A stretch of 64,000 nucleotides of DNA from Tardiphaga robiniae (GTDB lineage Bacteria; Pseudomonadota; Alphaproteobacteria; Rhizobiales; Xanthobacteraceae): the NCBI RefSeq assembly GCF_001618955.1, contig NZ_LVYV01000005.1:112659-176658 (forward strand), given 5' to 3'. The notes beneath the pieces are model-generated. The model saw nothing but the letters and a program-made list of their open reading frames with translations, was not told the DNA's origin and did no database searches. The position numbers and the translations under genes were made by a program. This document shows, one piece after another, positions 18,320 through 27,090 of this stretch (position 1 is the first letter of the stretch; every line of letters starts with the position of its first letter).

Positions 18320-19288
18320 ATGACACAGACGATTCAAGCCACTCGGCAAAACACCCAGAAGGAGAACAACATGAGCCTGGATACTATCCCACAGCCCGTC
18401 AGGTCGGGGCGCAACGAACTGGTCCCCTCGCGCTATGCAGTGAAGATCGGCGACATCGACGTGCTGGTGGTTAGCGATGGCGTGCTGCCGCTGCCGAACA
18501 CCATGCTGGGACACAACGCCGACCCGGCGGCCCGAGCGGCCTGGATACACGACATGTTCTTGCCATCGGACGCGTCCGACTGGCCGCTGAACGTGGTCGT
18601 CGTGCAGAGTGGCGAGCAGACCATTCTTGTCGACGCCGGGCTGGGATTGGACCCGGACCTGCATTTGCCGCGGGCCGGGCAACTGATCCAGCGATTGGCA
18701 GCTGCCGAGATCGATCTTGCATGCGTCACCGATATCGTGCTGACGCACTTGCATATGGACCATATCGGCGGACTTCTCGTCGAAGGGGTGAAGGATCAAT
18801 TGCGTTCGGATCTGCGGATCCACGTCGCTGCCGCCGAGGTCGAATTCTGGAAAGCGCCCGATTTCTCTCATACCAAAATGCCGCCGGGATTCCCGGACGC
18901 GCTGCGGGCGACCGCCAAGCGGTTCATGGCCGAATATGGAAAGCATTTTCGGACATTCACGGACGAGCACGAACTGGCGCCGGGAGTCATCGTGCGTCGG
19001 ACCGGCGGCCACACACCCGGACACAGTGTCGTCCGCCTGGCATCCGGCGGCGACGCGCTGACCTTCGCCGGCGACGCCGTGTTCACGGTCGGGTTTGACC
19101 AACCCGATTGGCACAACGGTTTCGAGCACGACCCCGAGGAGGCAGCGCGCGTGCGGACCCGTCTGTTGCGGGAGCTGGCGGCCAGCGGCGAATTGTTGGT
19201 CGCGACCCATCTGCCATTCCCATCCGCCGGCCACGTGGCGATCGATGGCGACGCGTTTCGCTGGGTTCCGATTTCCTGGGACTACTGA
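18320..19288 (+). CDS. MBL-fold metallo-hydrolase
   Basis: The 322-residue protein shows the metallo-beta-lactamase metal motif HLHMDHIGG near residue 145, GHTPGHS near 235, the bridging aspartate in FAGDAVF, and the final histidine in ATHLPFP. It belongs to the lactonase/YtnP-like branch, so a quorum-signal lactonase or other esterase role is possible. Two in-frame starts both have strong ribosome sites: AGGAGG before 18320 and AAGGAG before 18371. The first adds 17 polar residues. It follows the flavoprotein gene and is probably in the same operon. Confidence 0.88.
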   Translation: MTQTIQATRQNTQKENNMSLDTIPQPVRSGRNELVPSRYAVKIGDIDVLVVSDGVLPLPNTMLGHNADPAARAAWIHDMFLPSDASDWPLNVVVVQSGEQTILVDAGLGLDPDLHLPRAGQLIQRLAAAEIDLACVTDIVLTHLHMDHIGGLLVEGVKDQLRSDLRIHVAAAEVEFWKAPDFSHTKMPPGFPDALRATAKRFMAEYGKHFRTFTDEHELAPGVIVRRTGGHTPGHSVVRLASGGDALTFAGDAVFTVGFDQPDWHNGFEHDPEEAARVRTRLLRELAASGELLVATHLPFPSAGHVAIDGDAFRWVPISWDY

Positions 19289-19355
19289 TCGTTTGCCGGG
19301 TTAGGACCGGGGCGCGCCCTCGTGGCTAATGAGTGCGCGCCCAGGTCGAAAAGCT

Positions 19356-20411
19356 TCATGGCTTGAAAGTGAAATCCGGTCCGATAGCCACGTCAGCCGG
19401 AATGGGCGGCAAATCGGCAAACAGCTCCGGATGCTTCTTCATCACGTTCAGGATCGGCTTGGCGTCGATGTTTTTATTGACGTCGAATGTTGCCTTCAGA
19501 ACGCCAAGTCGTTGTAACCTGTCCTGCGCACTCCAGAGCGCCTTGTAGCTATTTGCCGAAAGACGTCGATCAAGCTGCTGGACATTAAATTCCATAGCGG
19601 CTTCGGCGATCTCCGGCTTCAGGCCGGGAATCCAGCGAGTGCCGATCTGGGCGGCGGCCTTGGGATTCTTGCGCATCCACTGGTCGGCCTGTGAGGTCGC
19701 GGCCAGGAATTTCTCTGTCGTCTCCGGATTCTTCTCGACCCAGGACCGAAGCGAGACGACATAGCCGAGATAGGCGATGACATCACCGCCGCGGATCACT
19801 TCGAAGGCACCGGGGACGTCCTTCTGCGCGATGATCGGCCATGGATCCCAGCCGGAGAACGCATCGATGCCTTTGGCGAGCAGCGCGACGGTCATATCCG
19901 GTGGCGGCGTGTTGACCAGCTGGACGTCGTCGGGCTTGAGACCGGCCTTTTCCAGCAGCGCCAGGATATAGAGATGGTTGATGGTGCCGAAGGAGGTCGC
20001 AATCTTCTTGCCCTTGAGGCTCTTGAGGTCGCCCTTGACGATGCCCGATCCCTCGCGGGCAATGATCGCCATGGTCGCATCCGAACCGGACTTGGTGGCG
20101 CTGCCACTGTAATTGCCGAGTGCCACGAGATCCATGCCACGCAGCACGGCGCCGATCATCGGAACGCCGACCTGCAGGATCTCGGTCTCGCCAGCCTGCA
20201 GCGCGTTCAGCGCATCAACGCCGGTCGCGTAGGGGCGTGCAATGGTGACATCGAGACCCTGCTTCTCGAAGTAACCACGCTCCAGCGCTACCGGGATCGC
20301 CAGCATGTCGATGGCGCTGACCATGCCGACATTCAGTTTCGTCAATGTCTGCGATTGTGCCGGCACGCAAGCCAGCATCACAGCAGTTAAAGCCCATAAT
20401 ATGCGTTTCAA
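19356..20411 (-). CDS. SsuA/TauA-type ABC transporter solute-binding protein
   Basis: The start is a TTG at 20411 preceded by AGGAGG; no ATG fits the signal peptide LKRILWALTAVMLACVPAQS. The mature protein of about 330 residues has the NMT1/SsuA-like fold: LNVGMVSAIDMLAIPVALERG, then GYFEKQGLDV, SLKGKKIATSFGT and GIDAFSGWDPWP. It should capture a small organic anion in the periplasm for the two permeases and ATPase encoded upstream on this strand. Relatives bind nitrate, sulfonates, taurine or aromatic acids; the ligand here is not readable from sequence. It is the last gene of the operon. Confidence 0.88.
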   Translation of the reverse strand: MKRILWALTAVMLACVPAQSQTLTKLNVGMVSAIDMLAIPVALERGYFEKQGLDVTIARPYATGVDALNALQAGETEILQVGVPMIGAVLRGMDLVALGNYSGSATKSGSDATMAIIAREGSGIVKGDLKSLKGKKIATSFGTINHLYILALLEKAGLKPDDVQLVNTPPPDMTVALLAKGIDAFSGWDPWPIIAQKDVPGAFEVIRGGDVIAYLGYVVSLRSWVEKNPETTEKFLAATSQADQWMRKNPKAAAQIGTRWIPGLKPEIAEAAMEFNVQQLDRRLSANSYKALWSAQDRLQRLGVLKATFDVNKNIDAKPILNVMKKHPELFADLPPIPADVAIGPDFTFKP

Positions 20412-20413
20412 AA

Positions 20414-20746
20414 TCAGTCCTCCTCCTTGATTGGCCCCACGCTCGTGACCCAGTAAGGCCGGGCAACCGCGTTGAGGTCCGTTCGTTTCACACCCCTTAG
20501 TCCGATGGAATGATCGTCGGCTCCGGCGATCCGCCCATACTTCTGAAACGCCAGAACGTGAAAACGCTCCGGCGTAAACGGCATATCGATCTGGATATTG
20601 ACCTTGTCGGACGCGCCGGCGAGCTCTTTGGAGATCTTGCCTGGCGCCTCGATGCTCAGCCAGCCCTGAAACACGGCCCACGCGGCAATGACAGCGAGCA
20701 CCACACGCCCGCGCGTCGAACGAATGACATCTCGCGCGATACTCAT
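20414..20746 (-). CDS. Membrane-anchored protein of unknown function within ABC operon
   Basis: The 110-residue product has an N-terminal signal-anchor (VVLAVIAAWAVFQGWL) and about 80 extracytoplasmic residues with no recognised domain (NIQIDMPFTPERFHVLAFQKYG, IAGADDHSIGLRGVKR in separate blocks). Its ATG overlaps the ATPase stop by 4 bases, and its stop lies 2 bases from the binding-protein start. Translation is therefore coupled on both sides. Being locked between ATPase and binding protein suggests an accessory subunit of the importer or a periplasmic enzyme acting on its substrate. Confidence 0.65.
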   Translation of the reverse strand: MSIARDVIRSTRGRVVLAVIAAWAVFQGWLSIEAPGKISKELAGASDKVNIQIDMPFTPERFHVLAFQKYGRIAGADDHSIGLRGVKRTDLNAVARPYWVTSVGPIKEED

Positions 20747-21501
20747 GCGGCCCGCACCATTTGCAGCACCTGCGCCGATAGACGCTTGAACGTTTCATCC
20801 TCGATCAGGTGATCCCAGACGCGCGGACGCGGAAGGTCGACCTTGATCTGATCGAGCACGCGGCCCTTGGACAGCACGACGACGCGGTTCGCAAGAAACA
20901 CGGCCTCCGCCACATCGTGTGTGATGAAAATGACGGTCGGCTTGCGCTCCTGCCAGATCCGCGTCAGCTCCTCCTGCAGTGTCATGCGGGTCTGCGCATC
21001 GACGCTGGCGAACGGCTCGTCCATCAGCAGCACGGCCGGATTGTTGGCCAGCGCGCGGACGACGCCGACGCGCTGCTGCATGCCGCCGGACAATTCGTTC
21101 GGGTAGCGATCCGCGGCATGCGAGAGACCGGCGAGCGCGAGATATTCCCGCGCAGTGCGGTCGCGCTCGTCCTTTGGCACGCCCCGCATCTTCGGGCCGA
21201 AGCCGACATTCTCCAGCACCGTCTTCCACGGGAAGAGGGCGAACGACTGGAAAACAACACCGCGATCCGGACCCGGTCCCTTGACGAGATTGCCGTCGAT
21301 CAGGATTTCACCACCCGTATAGGGGATGAAGCCCGCGATCATGTTCAGGATCGTCGTCTTTCCGCAGCCGGAGGGACCAACGACGGAGACGAATTCGCCT
21401 TGCTCGACATCAAGCGAGACGTCGTGGACGGCGGTGACCTGCGATCCCGCATAGGGATCGAAATAGGTCTTGCGAAGATTTTTCAGCGACAGCGTTTTCA
21501 T
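20743..21501 (-). CDS. ABC transporter ATP-binding protein, SsuB/TauB type
   Basis: The ATG at 21501 overlaps the permease stop (ATGA). The 252-residue ATPase has Walker A GPSGCGKTT near residue 42, Q-loop VFQSFALFPW, signature LSGGMQQR near 145, Walker B VLLMDEP and switch histidine ITHDVAEA. These are typical of nitrate/sulfonate/taurine importers. It powers the two permeases encoded just upstream. The frame continues upstream to 22254, but that is read-through across the permease gene. Confidence 0.93.
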   Translation of the reverse strand: MKTLSLKNLRKTYFDPYAGSQVTAVHDVSLDVEQGEFVSVVGPSGCGKTTILNMIAGFIPYTGGEILIDGNLVKGPGPDRGVVFQSFALFPWKTVLENVGFGPKMRGVPKDERDRTAREYLALAGLSHAADRYPNELSGGMQQRVGVVRALANNPAVLLMDEPFASVDAQTRMTLQEELTRIWQERKPTVIFITHDVAEAVFLANRVVVLSKGRVLDQIKVDLPRPRVWDHLIEDETFKRLSAQVLQMVRAA

Positions 21502-22304
21502 GACGTAACCAATCCCCACCGCTGGCCCGTTGCGCGCTCGATCGGCGCAAGGATCCAGGCATCGACGATGTACCAAAGAGTGCCGAGAACGATCATGCCG
21601 AGCAGGATCTCGACCGTTGAGCCGGCACGACGTGCATCGAACATCATGAATCCGATACCGCTGGTGCCGACGATGATCTCCACCGCGATCAGCGCGCGCC
21701 AGCCATAACCGAGGCCGTTGCGCAGGCCGGTAATGATATTCGGCAACGCACCGGGCAGCGTCACTTCCCACAACACCCGTATCGGCGACGCGCCGAGGCT
21801 CTGCGCCGCACGGGCCAGATCGCGATGTACCGACTGCACGCCGAGCACGGTGCTCAGCACGATCGGGAACAGCACGGTGTAAACGATGACAAAGGTCATG
21901 GTGGTGAGGCCGAAGCCGAACCAGATCAGCAGGATCGGCAGCCACGCAATATCGCCGATGGCTTGAAAGAACAGCAGCACCGGCCAGCAGATGCGATGTG
22001 CGAGGCGGCTGGAGCCGATCAGGATGCCGAGCGGAATACCCAGGGCGACGCCGATGGTTGCGCCGAACAGCAGCCGGATCAGACTGTCCTGCAGATAGTC
22101 CGGCAGAATTCCCTTGTAGGTGAGGGAGATGAACGACCGCATCACATCCACCGGCGCCGGGAAGAAGGCGCGCGGAAACATGCCTGAATTGGCGACGATG
22201 CTCCAGATCGCCACCACGGGAATAAACGGCACGATGGTCGCGATAATTGGCCACCGATGCGTCGCGCGCACGTAACCGCTCCAGAATTTCAGTGCAATGT
22301 TCAT
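21498..22304 (-). CDS. ABC transporter permease, SsuC/TauC type (second)
   Basis: The start at 22304 overlaps the stop of the previous permease (ATGA), so translation is coupled. The 268-residue protein has about six membrane spans and the EAA-loop region near residues 165-190 (ARAAQSLGASPIRVLWEVTLPGALP), quoted as SLGASPIR and TLPGALPNII. It should pair with the other permease as a heterodimer. An in-frame extension to 22382 lacks a ribosome site. Confidence 0.92.
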   Translation of the reverse strand: MNIALKFWSGYVRATHRWPIIATIVPFIPVVAIWSIVANSGMFPRAFFPAPVDVMRSFISLTYKGILPDYLQDSLIRLLFGATIGVALGIPLGILIGSSRLAHRICWPVLLFFQAIGDIAWLPILLIWFGFGLTTMTFVIVYTVLFPIVLSTVLGVQSVHRDLARAAQSLGASPIRVLWEVTLPGALPNIITGLRNGLGYGWRALIAVEIIVGTSGIGFMMFDARRAGSTVEILLGMIVLGTLWYIVDAWILAPIERATGQRWGLVTS

Positions 22305-23122
22305 GTGCGCCTCACCAGTCCCCATCGCTCGATCGTCGCGCGTTCCAGCGGAACGAGCAGCAACCGGTCGATGAATAGCCACAACACGCCGATGACGATC
22401 ATGCCGAGCACGATCACTTCGGTGCGATAGAAGTCACGGGCGACGAACAGCATGTAGCCAAGCCCAACATTGGTCGCGATCATCTCCGCCGCGATCAGGC
22501 CACGCCACGCGAAGCCGAGCCCGGTGCGCACGCCTGTCACGATATTGGGTAGCGCACCCGGCAGCAGCACTTCGGTGAGCAAGGCCCATCGTCCGGCACC
22601 GAGCGAGGCGGCCGCATTGCGGATCGTCATCGGAATGGTGGAGACACCGAGCAGCGTGTTGTAGGCGACCACAAAGAAGACGGCGTTGAAGATCACGAAG
22701 ATGATCGCGCCGAAGCCGTAGCCGAACCACAACGTCGCGATCGGTATCCAGGCGATGCCGGCAAGCACAGAGAAGAAGCGAAACAGCGGCGTCAGAAATG
22801 CCGAGACCGCAGGGCTCACGCCCATGGCGATGCCAAGCGGAACGGCGACGAGCACGCCGAGAAACGTGCCCAGTCCCACACGCAGCATGCTCGCGCCGAT
22901 ATGGCGGATGAGCGAGCCATCGCCGATCGCGGCAACCGCTGCTTCCGCCACCGAGCCGACCGACGGAAAAATCCGCGGATTGACATTGAACAGCGGGACC
23001 ACGATCGCCCAGATGGCGACGAGCACCAGCAGGGGCGCCACGAACAAGGCTGCGCCCACCAGCGAGTTCATGCCGCGCCAGGCGACGCGTGACCGCAATT
23101 TTTGACCGGGCGCAACGAGCAC
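22301..23122 (-). CDS. ABC transporter permease, SsuC/TauC type (first)
   Basis: A GTG at 23122 with GGGAGG upstream opens a 273-residue membrane protein with about six spans. The EAA loop reads AAASLGAGRWALLTEVLLPG, and a conserved GLGFAWRGLIAAEM segment follows. It resembles its neighbour enough to suggest duplication, giving a heterodimeric pore where many Ssu/Tau systems use a homodimer. It lies 116 bases after the SDR gene on the same strand. Confidence 0.92.
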   Translation of the reverse strand: MLVAPGQKLRSRVAWRGMNSLVGAALFVAPLLVLVAIWAIVVPLFNVNPRIFPSVGSVAEAAVAAIGDGSLIRHIGASMLRVGLGTFLGVLVAVPLGIAMGVSPAVSAFLTPLFRFFSVLAGIAWIPIATLWFGYGFGAIIFVIFNAVFFVVAYNTLLGVSTIPMTIRNAAASLGAGRWALLTEVLLPGALPNIVTGVRTGLGFAWRGLIAAEMIATNVGLGYMLFVARDFYRTEVIVLGMIVIGVLWLFIDRLLLVPLERATIERWGLVRRT

Positions 23123-23238
23123 GCGACCTCCCTTTGACCAGCGTTCTGGCCGCTTTGTTTTTATCTGCGAGGCTCTCGGCTACGCAGTTTAGTACTCAAA
23201 TCTCGTCTGCGAACGGCGGCACTTCGCCGCCGTCCTGG

Positions 23239-24015
23239 TCACGTCACGGCGTATCCGCCGTCGATGACGAGGATCGTCCCCGTCACGAAAGACGCCGTCG
23301 GCGAACACAGATAGAGCACGCCACCCAGAAGGTCCGATGATTTGCCCCAACGGCCCAAGGGTGTGCGCCCCAGAATGACCTGGCTACGTTCCGGGCTGGC
23401 CTGCAGATCGGTCGTCAGCGGCGTGGCGATCCAGCCTGGCGCGATCGCGTTGACGCGAATGCCGTCATTCGCATAGGCGATCGCCAGCGATTTCGTCAGT
23501 TGTGCAATACCGCCTTTGCTGGCGGCATAACCGGGAACGAGGCCGCCGCCGAAGAACGACAACATGGATGCCAGATTGACGATCGCGCCCTTGGAACGTG
23601 CCAGCAGTGGCCGCGCGGCGGCGCACATCCGCATGGTGCCGTTGAGATTGATATCGACCACCGACTGGAAGACCGCGGGGTCGAGTTCTTCGCCGCGACG
23701 GATGACGCCGGCGCAATTGACTATCACATCGAGTTCGCCGAGCGACCCGACAAGGGACTTGATCGCGCTGTCGTCGCGGACGTCGAGCTGATGCGCCTGA
23801 GCCTCGCGCAACACCGAATCCGAACGTGCCCGCTCGATCTCCGCTGTATTCACGCCGGTCGCGATGACCTCCGCGCCGGCCTCAACGAAGCCGCGCGCGA
23901 GGCCCGCGCCGATCCCTGACGTTCCGCCCGTCACCAGCACGCGTTTTCCCGCATACCAGATCGACGCCCATGCGGCCGACGGATTCTCCTCGATCATGTT
24001 GGCACCGTCTGCCAT
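23239..24015 (-). CDS. SDR-family oxidoreductase
   Basis: The 258-residue classical short-chain dehydrogenase has the cofactor motif TGGTSGIGAG near residue 30, NCAGV near 100, catalytic serine in LASMLSFF near 148, and YAASK near 162. The C-terminal FVTGTILVIDGGYA is also typical. It should use NAD(P)H to oxidise or reduce an alcohol/ketone, perhaps a sugar acid or aromatic side chain. The ATG shares a base with the cupin stop (ATGA-like overlap at 24015), so the two are made together, followed by the transporter genes. Confidence 0.9.
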   Translation of the reverse strand: MADGANMIEENPSAAWASIWYAGKRVLVTGGTSGIGAGLARGFVEAGAEVIATGVNTAEIERARSDSVLREAQAHQLDVRDDSAIKSLVGSLGELDVIVNCAGVIRRGEELDPAVFQSVVDINLNGTMRMCAAARPLLARSKGAIVNLASMLSFFGGGLVPGYAASKGGIAQLTKSLAIAYANDGIRVNAIAPGWIATPLTTDLQASPERSQVILGRTPLGRWGKSSDLLGGVLYLCSPTASFVTGTILVIDGGYAVT

Positions 24016-24512
24016 CAGCGCACGAACTGGTCGACGTAGTCACGGCCAAGGCCGACGGACTCGTAGTGGGCGCGGCACATATCGATCTTGGTGAAGACGT
24101 CCTCATAGCCGACGTGCTTGTTGTTCTCATCGAGATACAGCATCGATCCTTGGATGTTGAAGAAGGTGATCATCTCGGAAACGTCCTCTGGGACGACCAG
24201 CGTGTGGATCTCACCCGGAGGCTCGAACACGTAGGAACCTTCCGTCGCCACCCACTGGTGTTCGCGGTAGAACCACTTGCCGCGCAACACGAAGCCGTGC
24301 ACCGGATTGGGATGCAGATGCCGCGATAATACGCCGGCGCGTCGCACGCGCAGCAGATTGCACCACTGCCCCTGTCGTGTGTTCAGCATCAGCGGACGAA
24401 ACCAGACGTCCGGCGCCTGCGGCACCCAGATGCGCTCGTCCTCGGGAATGGCGACGACGGCGATTTCCGGCGATGCAAGAACGTGCGTCGATCCGATCAT
24501 GTCACGATACAT
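24015..24512 (-). CDS. Cupin protein, 2,4'-dihydroxyacetophenone dioxygenase-like
   Basis: The 165-residue single cupin has likely metal ligands in SRHLHPNPVHGFVL (two histidines) and GEIHTLV, with the conserved glutamate in TEGSYVFEPPGE. The spacing recalls 2,4'-dihydroxyacetophenone dioxygenases, which cleave C-C bonds next to a carbonyl. AGAGGAAG precedes the ATG. The first bases overlap the regulator 3' end by 11 bases, so this is the first catabolic gene of the operon. Isomerase-type cupins are an alternative. Confidence 0.78.
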   Translation of the reverse strand: MYRDMIGSTHVLASPEIAVVAIPEDERIWVPQAPDVWFRPLMLNTRQGQWCNLLRVRRAGVLSRHLHPNPVHGFVLRGKWFYREHQWVATEGSYVFEPPGEIHTLVVPEDVSEMITFFNIQGSMLYLDENNKHVGYEDVFTKIDMCRAHYESVGLGRDYVDQFVR

Positions 24513-25302
24513 GGGGCTTCCTCTTTGTTTTTTTCGTCGTCGCGGTTGAGACCCGCGTTATGCCTTCAGGCGACGCAGTCGCGCGACGCTTCGAGAGTTT
24601 GAATTGCGTGTAGCCGAGCACCTGTTCCATGGCGGTCTTGGCCTTCTTTGCATCGCCCGCGGCGATCGCGCGCGCGGCGGCCGCGTGGTTTGGCAGATTG
24701 TCTTCGAACCAGCCGGGGCTGCCGACCGCAACAAGAAACACCGCGCTCAGAATGGTATCGATGGCGCCGCGAAAACCCTGCAACACAGGGTTATGCGTCG
24801 CATCGAGAATGGCGAGGTGGAATGCCTTGTCCGCCTTGATGGCGCTTTCCTGATCGTGCGAGGTTTCCATACCGACCAGTGCGGCCTCGATGCGCAACCT
24901 GTCCTGCTTGGTGCTCCGCGTTGCCGCGAGCGCCGCTGCTGCCGGCTCGATGATCAGTCGGACTTCCTGAATCGCCATCAGAAGATCGCGGTCCGGTTCG
25001 CCGCCGCCGACCAGCCATCCCAGCACATCGCGATCGAGCAGGCTCCAGTCGCGGCGCGGCAAGACGTGCGTACCGTAACGCGGACGCACGCTGACCATTC
25101 CTTTCGCAGCAAGGGTCTTGATCGCTTCCCGGATGACGCCGCGCCCGACACCGAAGCGCGCCTCCAGTTCCGGCTCGGGGGGGAGGGTCGCGCCAATCGG
25201 GATAATATCCTGCGCGATTTCGCAGCCGAGCGTGGTCAAGACCGAATTGATACGGCCTGGCTTGCTTCCCCGCTCCAGCGATTTCGTAGGACTTCGTGCC
25301 AC
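24502..25302 (-). CDS. GntR/FadR-family transcriptional regulator
   Basis: A GTG at 25302 opens a 266-residue regulator. An N-terminal winged helix-turn-helix (about residues 20-85, PPEPELEARFGVGRGVIREA, GMVSVRPRYGT) is followed by an FCD ligand domain (about 105-240). The acidic/histidine metal-site residues are in DKAFHLAILDATHNP and NHAAAARAI. It is the first gene of the importer operon, and a 31-bp palindrome upstream is its likely operator. The inducer is probably the imported acid or its product, which is inferred. The C-terminus ends in a lysine-rich tail. Confidence 0.9.
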   Translation of the reverse strand: MARSPTKSLERGSKPGRINSVLTTLGCEIAQDIIPIGATLPPEPELEARFGVGRGVIREAIKTLAAKGMVSVRPRYGTHVLPRRDWSLLDRDVLGWLVGGGEPDRDLLMAIQEVRLIIEPAAAALAATRSTKQDRLRIEAALVGMETSHDQESAIKADKAFHLAILDATHNPVLQGFRGAIDTILSAVFLVAVGSPGWFEDNLPNHAAAARAIAAGDAKKAKTAMEQVLGYTQFKLSKRRATASPEGITRVSTATTKKTKRKPHVS

Positions 25303-25358
25303 GAGTGTTCTTCCCCGCTTGTTTGCTCAGTGGCCTATCTCACGTTTTCAAAGCGAAT

Positions 25359-25389
25359 GCAATCATCCGATGTTTAACATCGGATGATT
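25359..25389. promoter_or_regulatory. 31-bp perfect palindrome, likely GntR-regulator operator
   Basis: Arms CAATCATCCGATGTT and AACATCGGATGATTG are perfect reverse complements around a single central T. It lies 57 bases upstream of the GntR gene start, where an autoregulatory FadR-type operator is expected. No similar site was seen elsewhere in the window. Confidence 0.75.
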
Positions 25390-25599
25390 GATTTGCGGTG
25401 CACAATGCTTTGCCCGATCGCAATTCAAGTTTGAAATTCATGGCAAAGCGGCCGCGACAGATGGTCGGCTCATGCAGCGCGCGGCCAATTGTTTTTTCGG
25501 GGAACGAGATTGGCTGTTCCGCCGTTTTCAGAGACACCGGGCTGCTTCAGTTCCAGCAGAGCCAGCTTGCTTTGGCTCGGAAAAATCAGGAGAAAGAAA

Positions 25600-25785
25600 A
25601 TGATGTCCGAAACTCAAGTCCACACCATTGCCCGACAGATGCTTGATCGGCACGGCGGCGCGGCCATCGCTCATGCCGCTCAGAATGCACTGACATGCGA
25701 GCGCAAAGGTCAGGTGGAAGAAGCCAACGAGTGGCGCCACGTGAAGGATGCCATGAAGATTATGCAGGGCCCGCATCAGAGTTGA
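25600..25785 (+). CDS. Small conserved hypothetical protein (61 aa)
   Basis: CAGGAGAAAGAAA precedes the ATG at 25600; a second ATG follows immediately. The 61-residue product (SETQVHTIARQMLDRHGGAA, then NEWRHVKDAMKIMQGPH) is helical and charged. It resembles short Bradyrhizobium proteins with the HGGAAIA...GPH pattern. Function unknown. The long leader after the GntR palindrome leaves open whether it is controlled from the same region. Confidence 0.7.
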   Translation: MMSETQVHTIARQMLDRHGGAAIAHAAQNALTCERKGQVEEANEWRHVKDAMKIMQGPHQS

Positions 25786-25917
25786 GGTTGCGACGCCGCT
25801 TTGAAATGGCCAGACGCTCACGGGATCGGTCAAGTCAATCGTAATGGATGCGTCTGCGACCAAATGGACCGTTCGGCTCATCGCAGCGCCAGCGATCGTC
25901 TGTAAGAAGTATAGCTG

Positions 25918-26880
25918 TCAATCGGTGACTTCTGCTTCCAGGACGTTCTCTTGCCTTCGGTCGCCGTCAGAGCGCAATGTTGCTCGGTAACGGCCAGGCG
26001 ATAGGCCGTGATGTCGATGGAAGAGCTTCGAAAACGCGGCAGTCGTCTCATAGCCGACACAGGTCGCAATCCGTGCGATCGCCTCGTCGCTTGTTTCAAG
26101 CAAGAATGCAGCCTCCGACATCCGGCGCGCGATCAGATAACTGTACATGGACTGGCCGACGAGCTTGGTGAAGCGCGCCGAAAACGCCGAGCGACCTAGC
26201 CCAACCCGCTGCCCGAGGTCATCAAGAGTCCAGGGCCGATCCGGTCGTTCGTGGATCAACCGAAGTGCCGGTCCGATGTGCGGGTCCGCCATCGCGCCCA
26301 GCCACCCGCCTTCTCCGGGACCAAGCGACTTAATCCAGTTTCGCAGAACCTCGACGAAGAGCACTTCTGTCAGCCGCGACAGCGCGACGCCCTGGCCGGG
26401 GCGCTCACTCGCCGACTCGCTCACCATGCGTCGCAGAATCGCCTCGAGCCACGCGCCATCCTCCGTGGGCTTCAGGAGAAGCACGGGCGGGAGTAAGTCC
26501 AGCACGCTGCCGCGTAAGGGCCGCGCCACGGTGAACTTGCCGCAGATCATCGTCGCATGCGGCTGCGCGTTGCCGCCGTGACGAACGACGCCACGATCCG
26601 CGGCCGATCGATCGAAGTCGAGAACCGAAAATGGCGCCGTCCGGCGATCCGAATAAATCACATGTGGCTCGCCCCGTGAGATGACGACACAGTCGCCCGC
26701 GGCCATGTGAAGCTCTTGTCCCTGTTCGAGCGCGAGGGTCGCTGAGCCACGACTGAGATAGTGGAACATGGCGTACGGGCGTTGCGGCAACGCCAGATTC
26801 CAGGGATGGCCGAGCTCGAAGTGGAACAGCAAAGTCCCACCGAGACGAACGCGGTCGAGTACTTCGGCGAGGATGTCCAT
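25918..26880 (-). CDS. AraC-family regulator with cupin sensor domain
   Basis: The start at 26880 (MDILAEVLDRVRLGG) fits the usual N-terminus of the cupin_6/AraC group; a longer frame adds a non-conserved arginine-rich stretch. The N-terminal cupin (about residues 10-130, FHYLSRGSATLALEQGQE, GDCVVISRGEPHVI) senses a small ligand. The C-terminal AraC double helix-turn-helix (about 215-310) shows VGLGRSAFSARFTKLVGQS and CVGYETTAAFSKLF. It is divergent from the alpha/beta hydrolase gene at 27091, its most likely target. Confidence 0.88.
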   Translation of the reverse strand: MDILAEVLDRVRLGGTLLFHFELGHPWNLALPQRPYAMFHYLSRGSATLALEQGQELHMAAGDCVVISRGEPHVIYSDRRTAPFSVLDFDRSAADRGVVRHGGNAQPHATMICGKFTVARPLRGSVLDLLPPVLLLKPTEDGAWLEAILRRMVSESASERPGQGVALSRLTEVLFVEVLRNWIKSLGPGEGGWLGAMADPHIGPALRLIHERPDRPWTLDDLGQRVGLGRSAFSARFTKLVGQSMYSYLIARRMSEAAFLLETSDEAIARIATCVGYETTAAFSKLFHRHHGLSPGRYRATLRSDGDRRQENVLEAEVTD

Positions 26881-27090
26881 AGCGGCAATAGTAATTCCGC
26901 GGACGATCCGACGCAATACTTGGACGATTGAGCTCTACCGTCCGAGATATCTTCATATTAGGTCCTGCCAAGCGCGCGGACGCATCGTGCGGTCATCCAT
27001 ACCCAGAGCGGCAGATGGACGACCGCGAGCTTGCTTAAGCGCGTGCGCGTCCCCGACCTCGCGTCGTCCGTTATCCAACAGGAGCTACTA

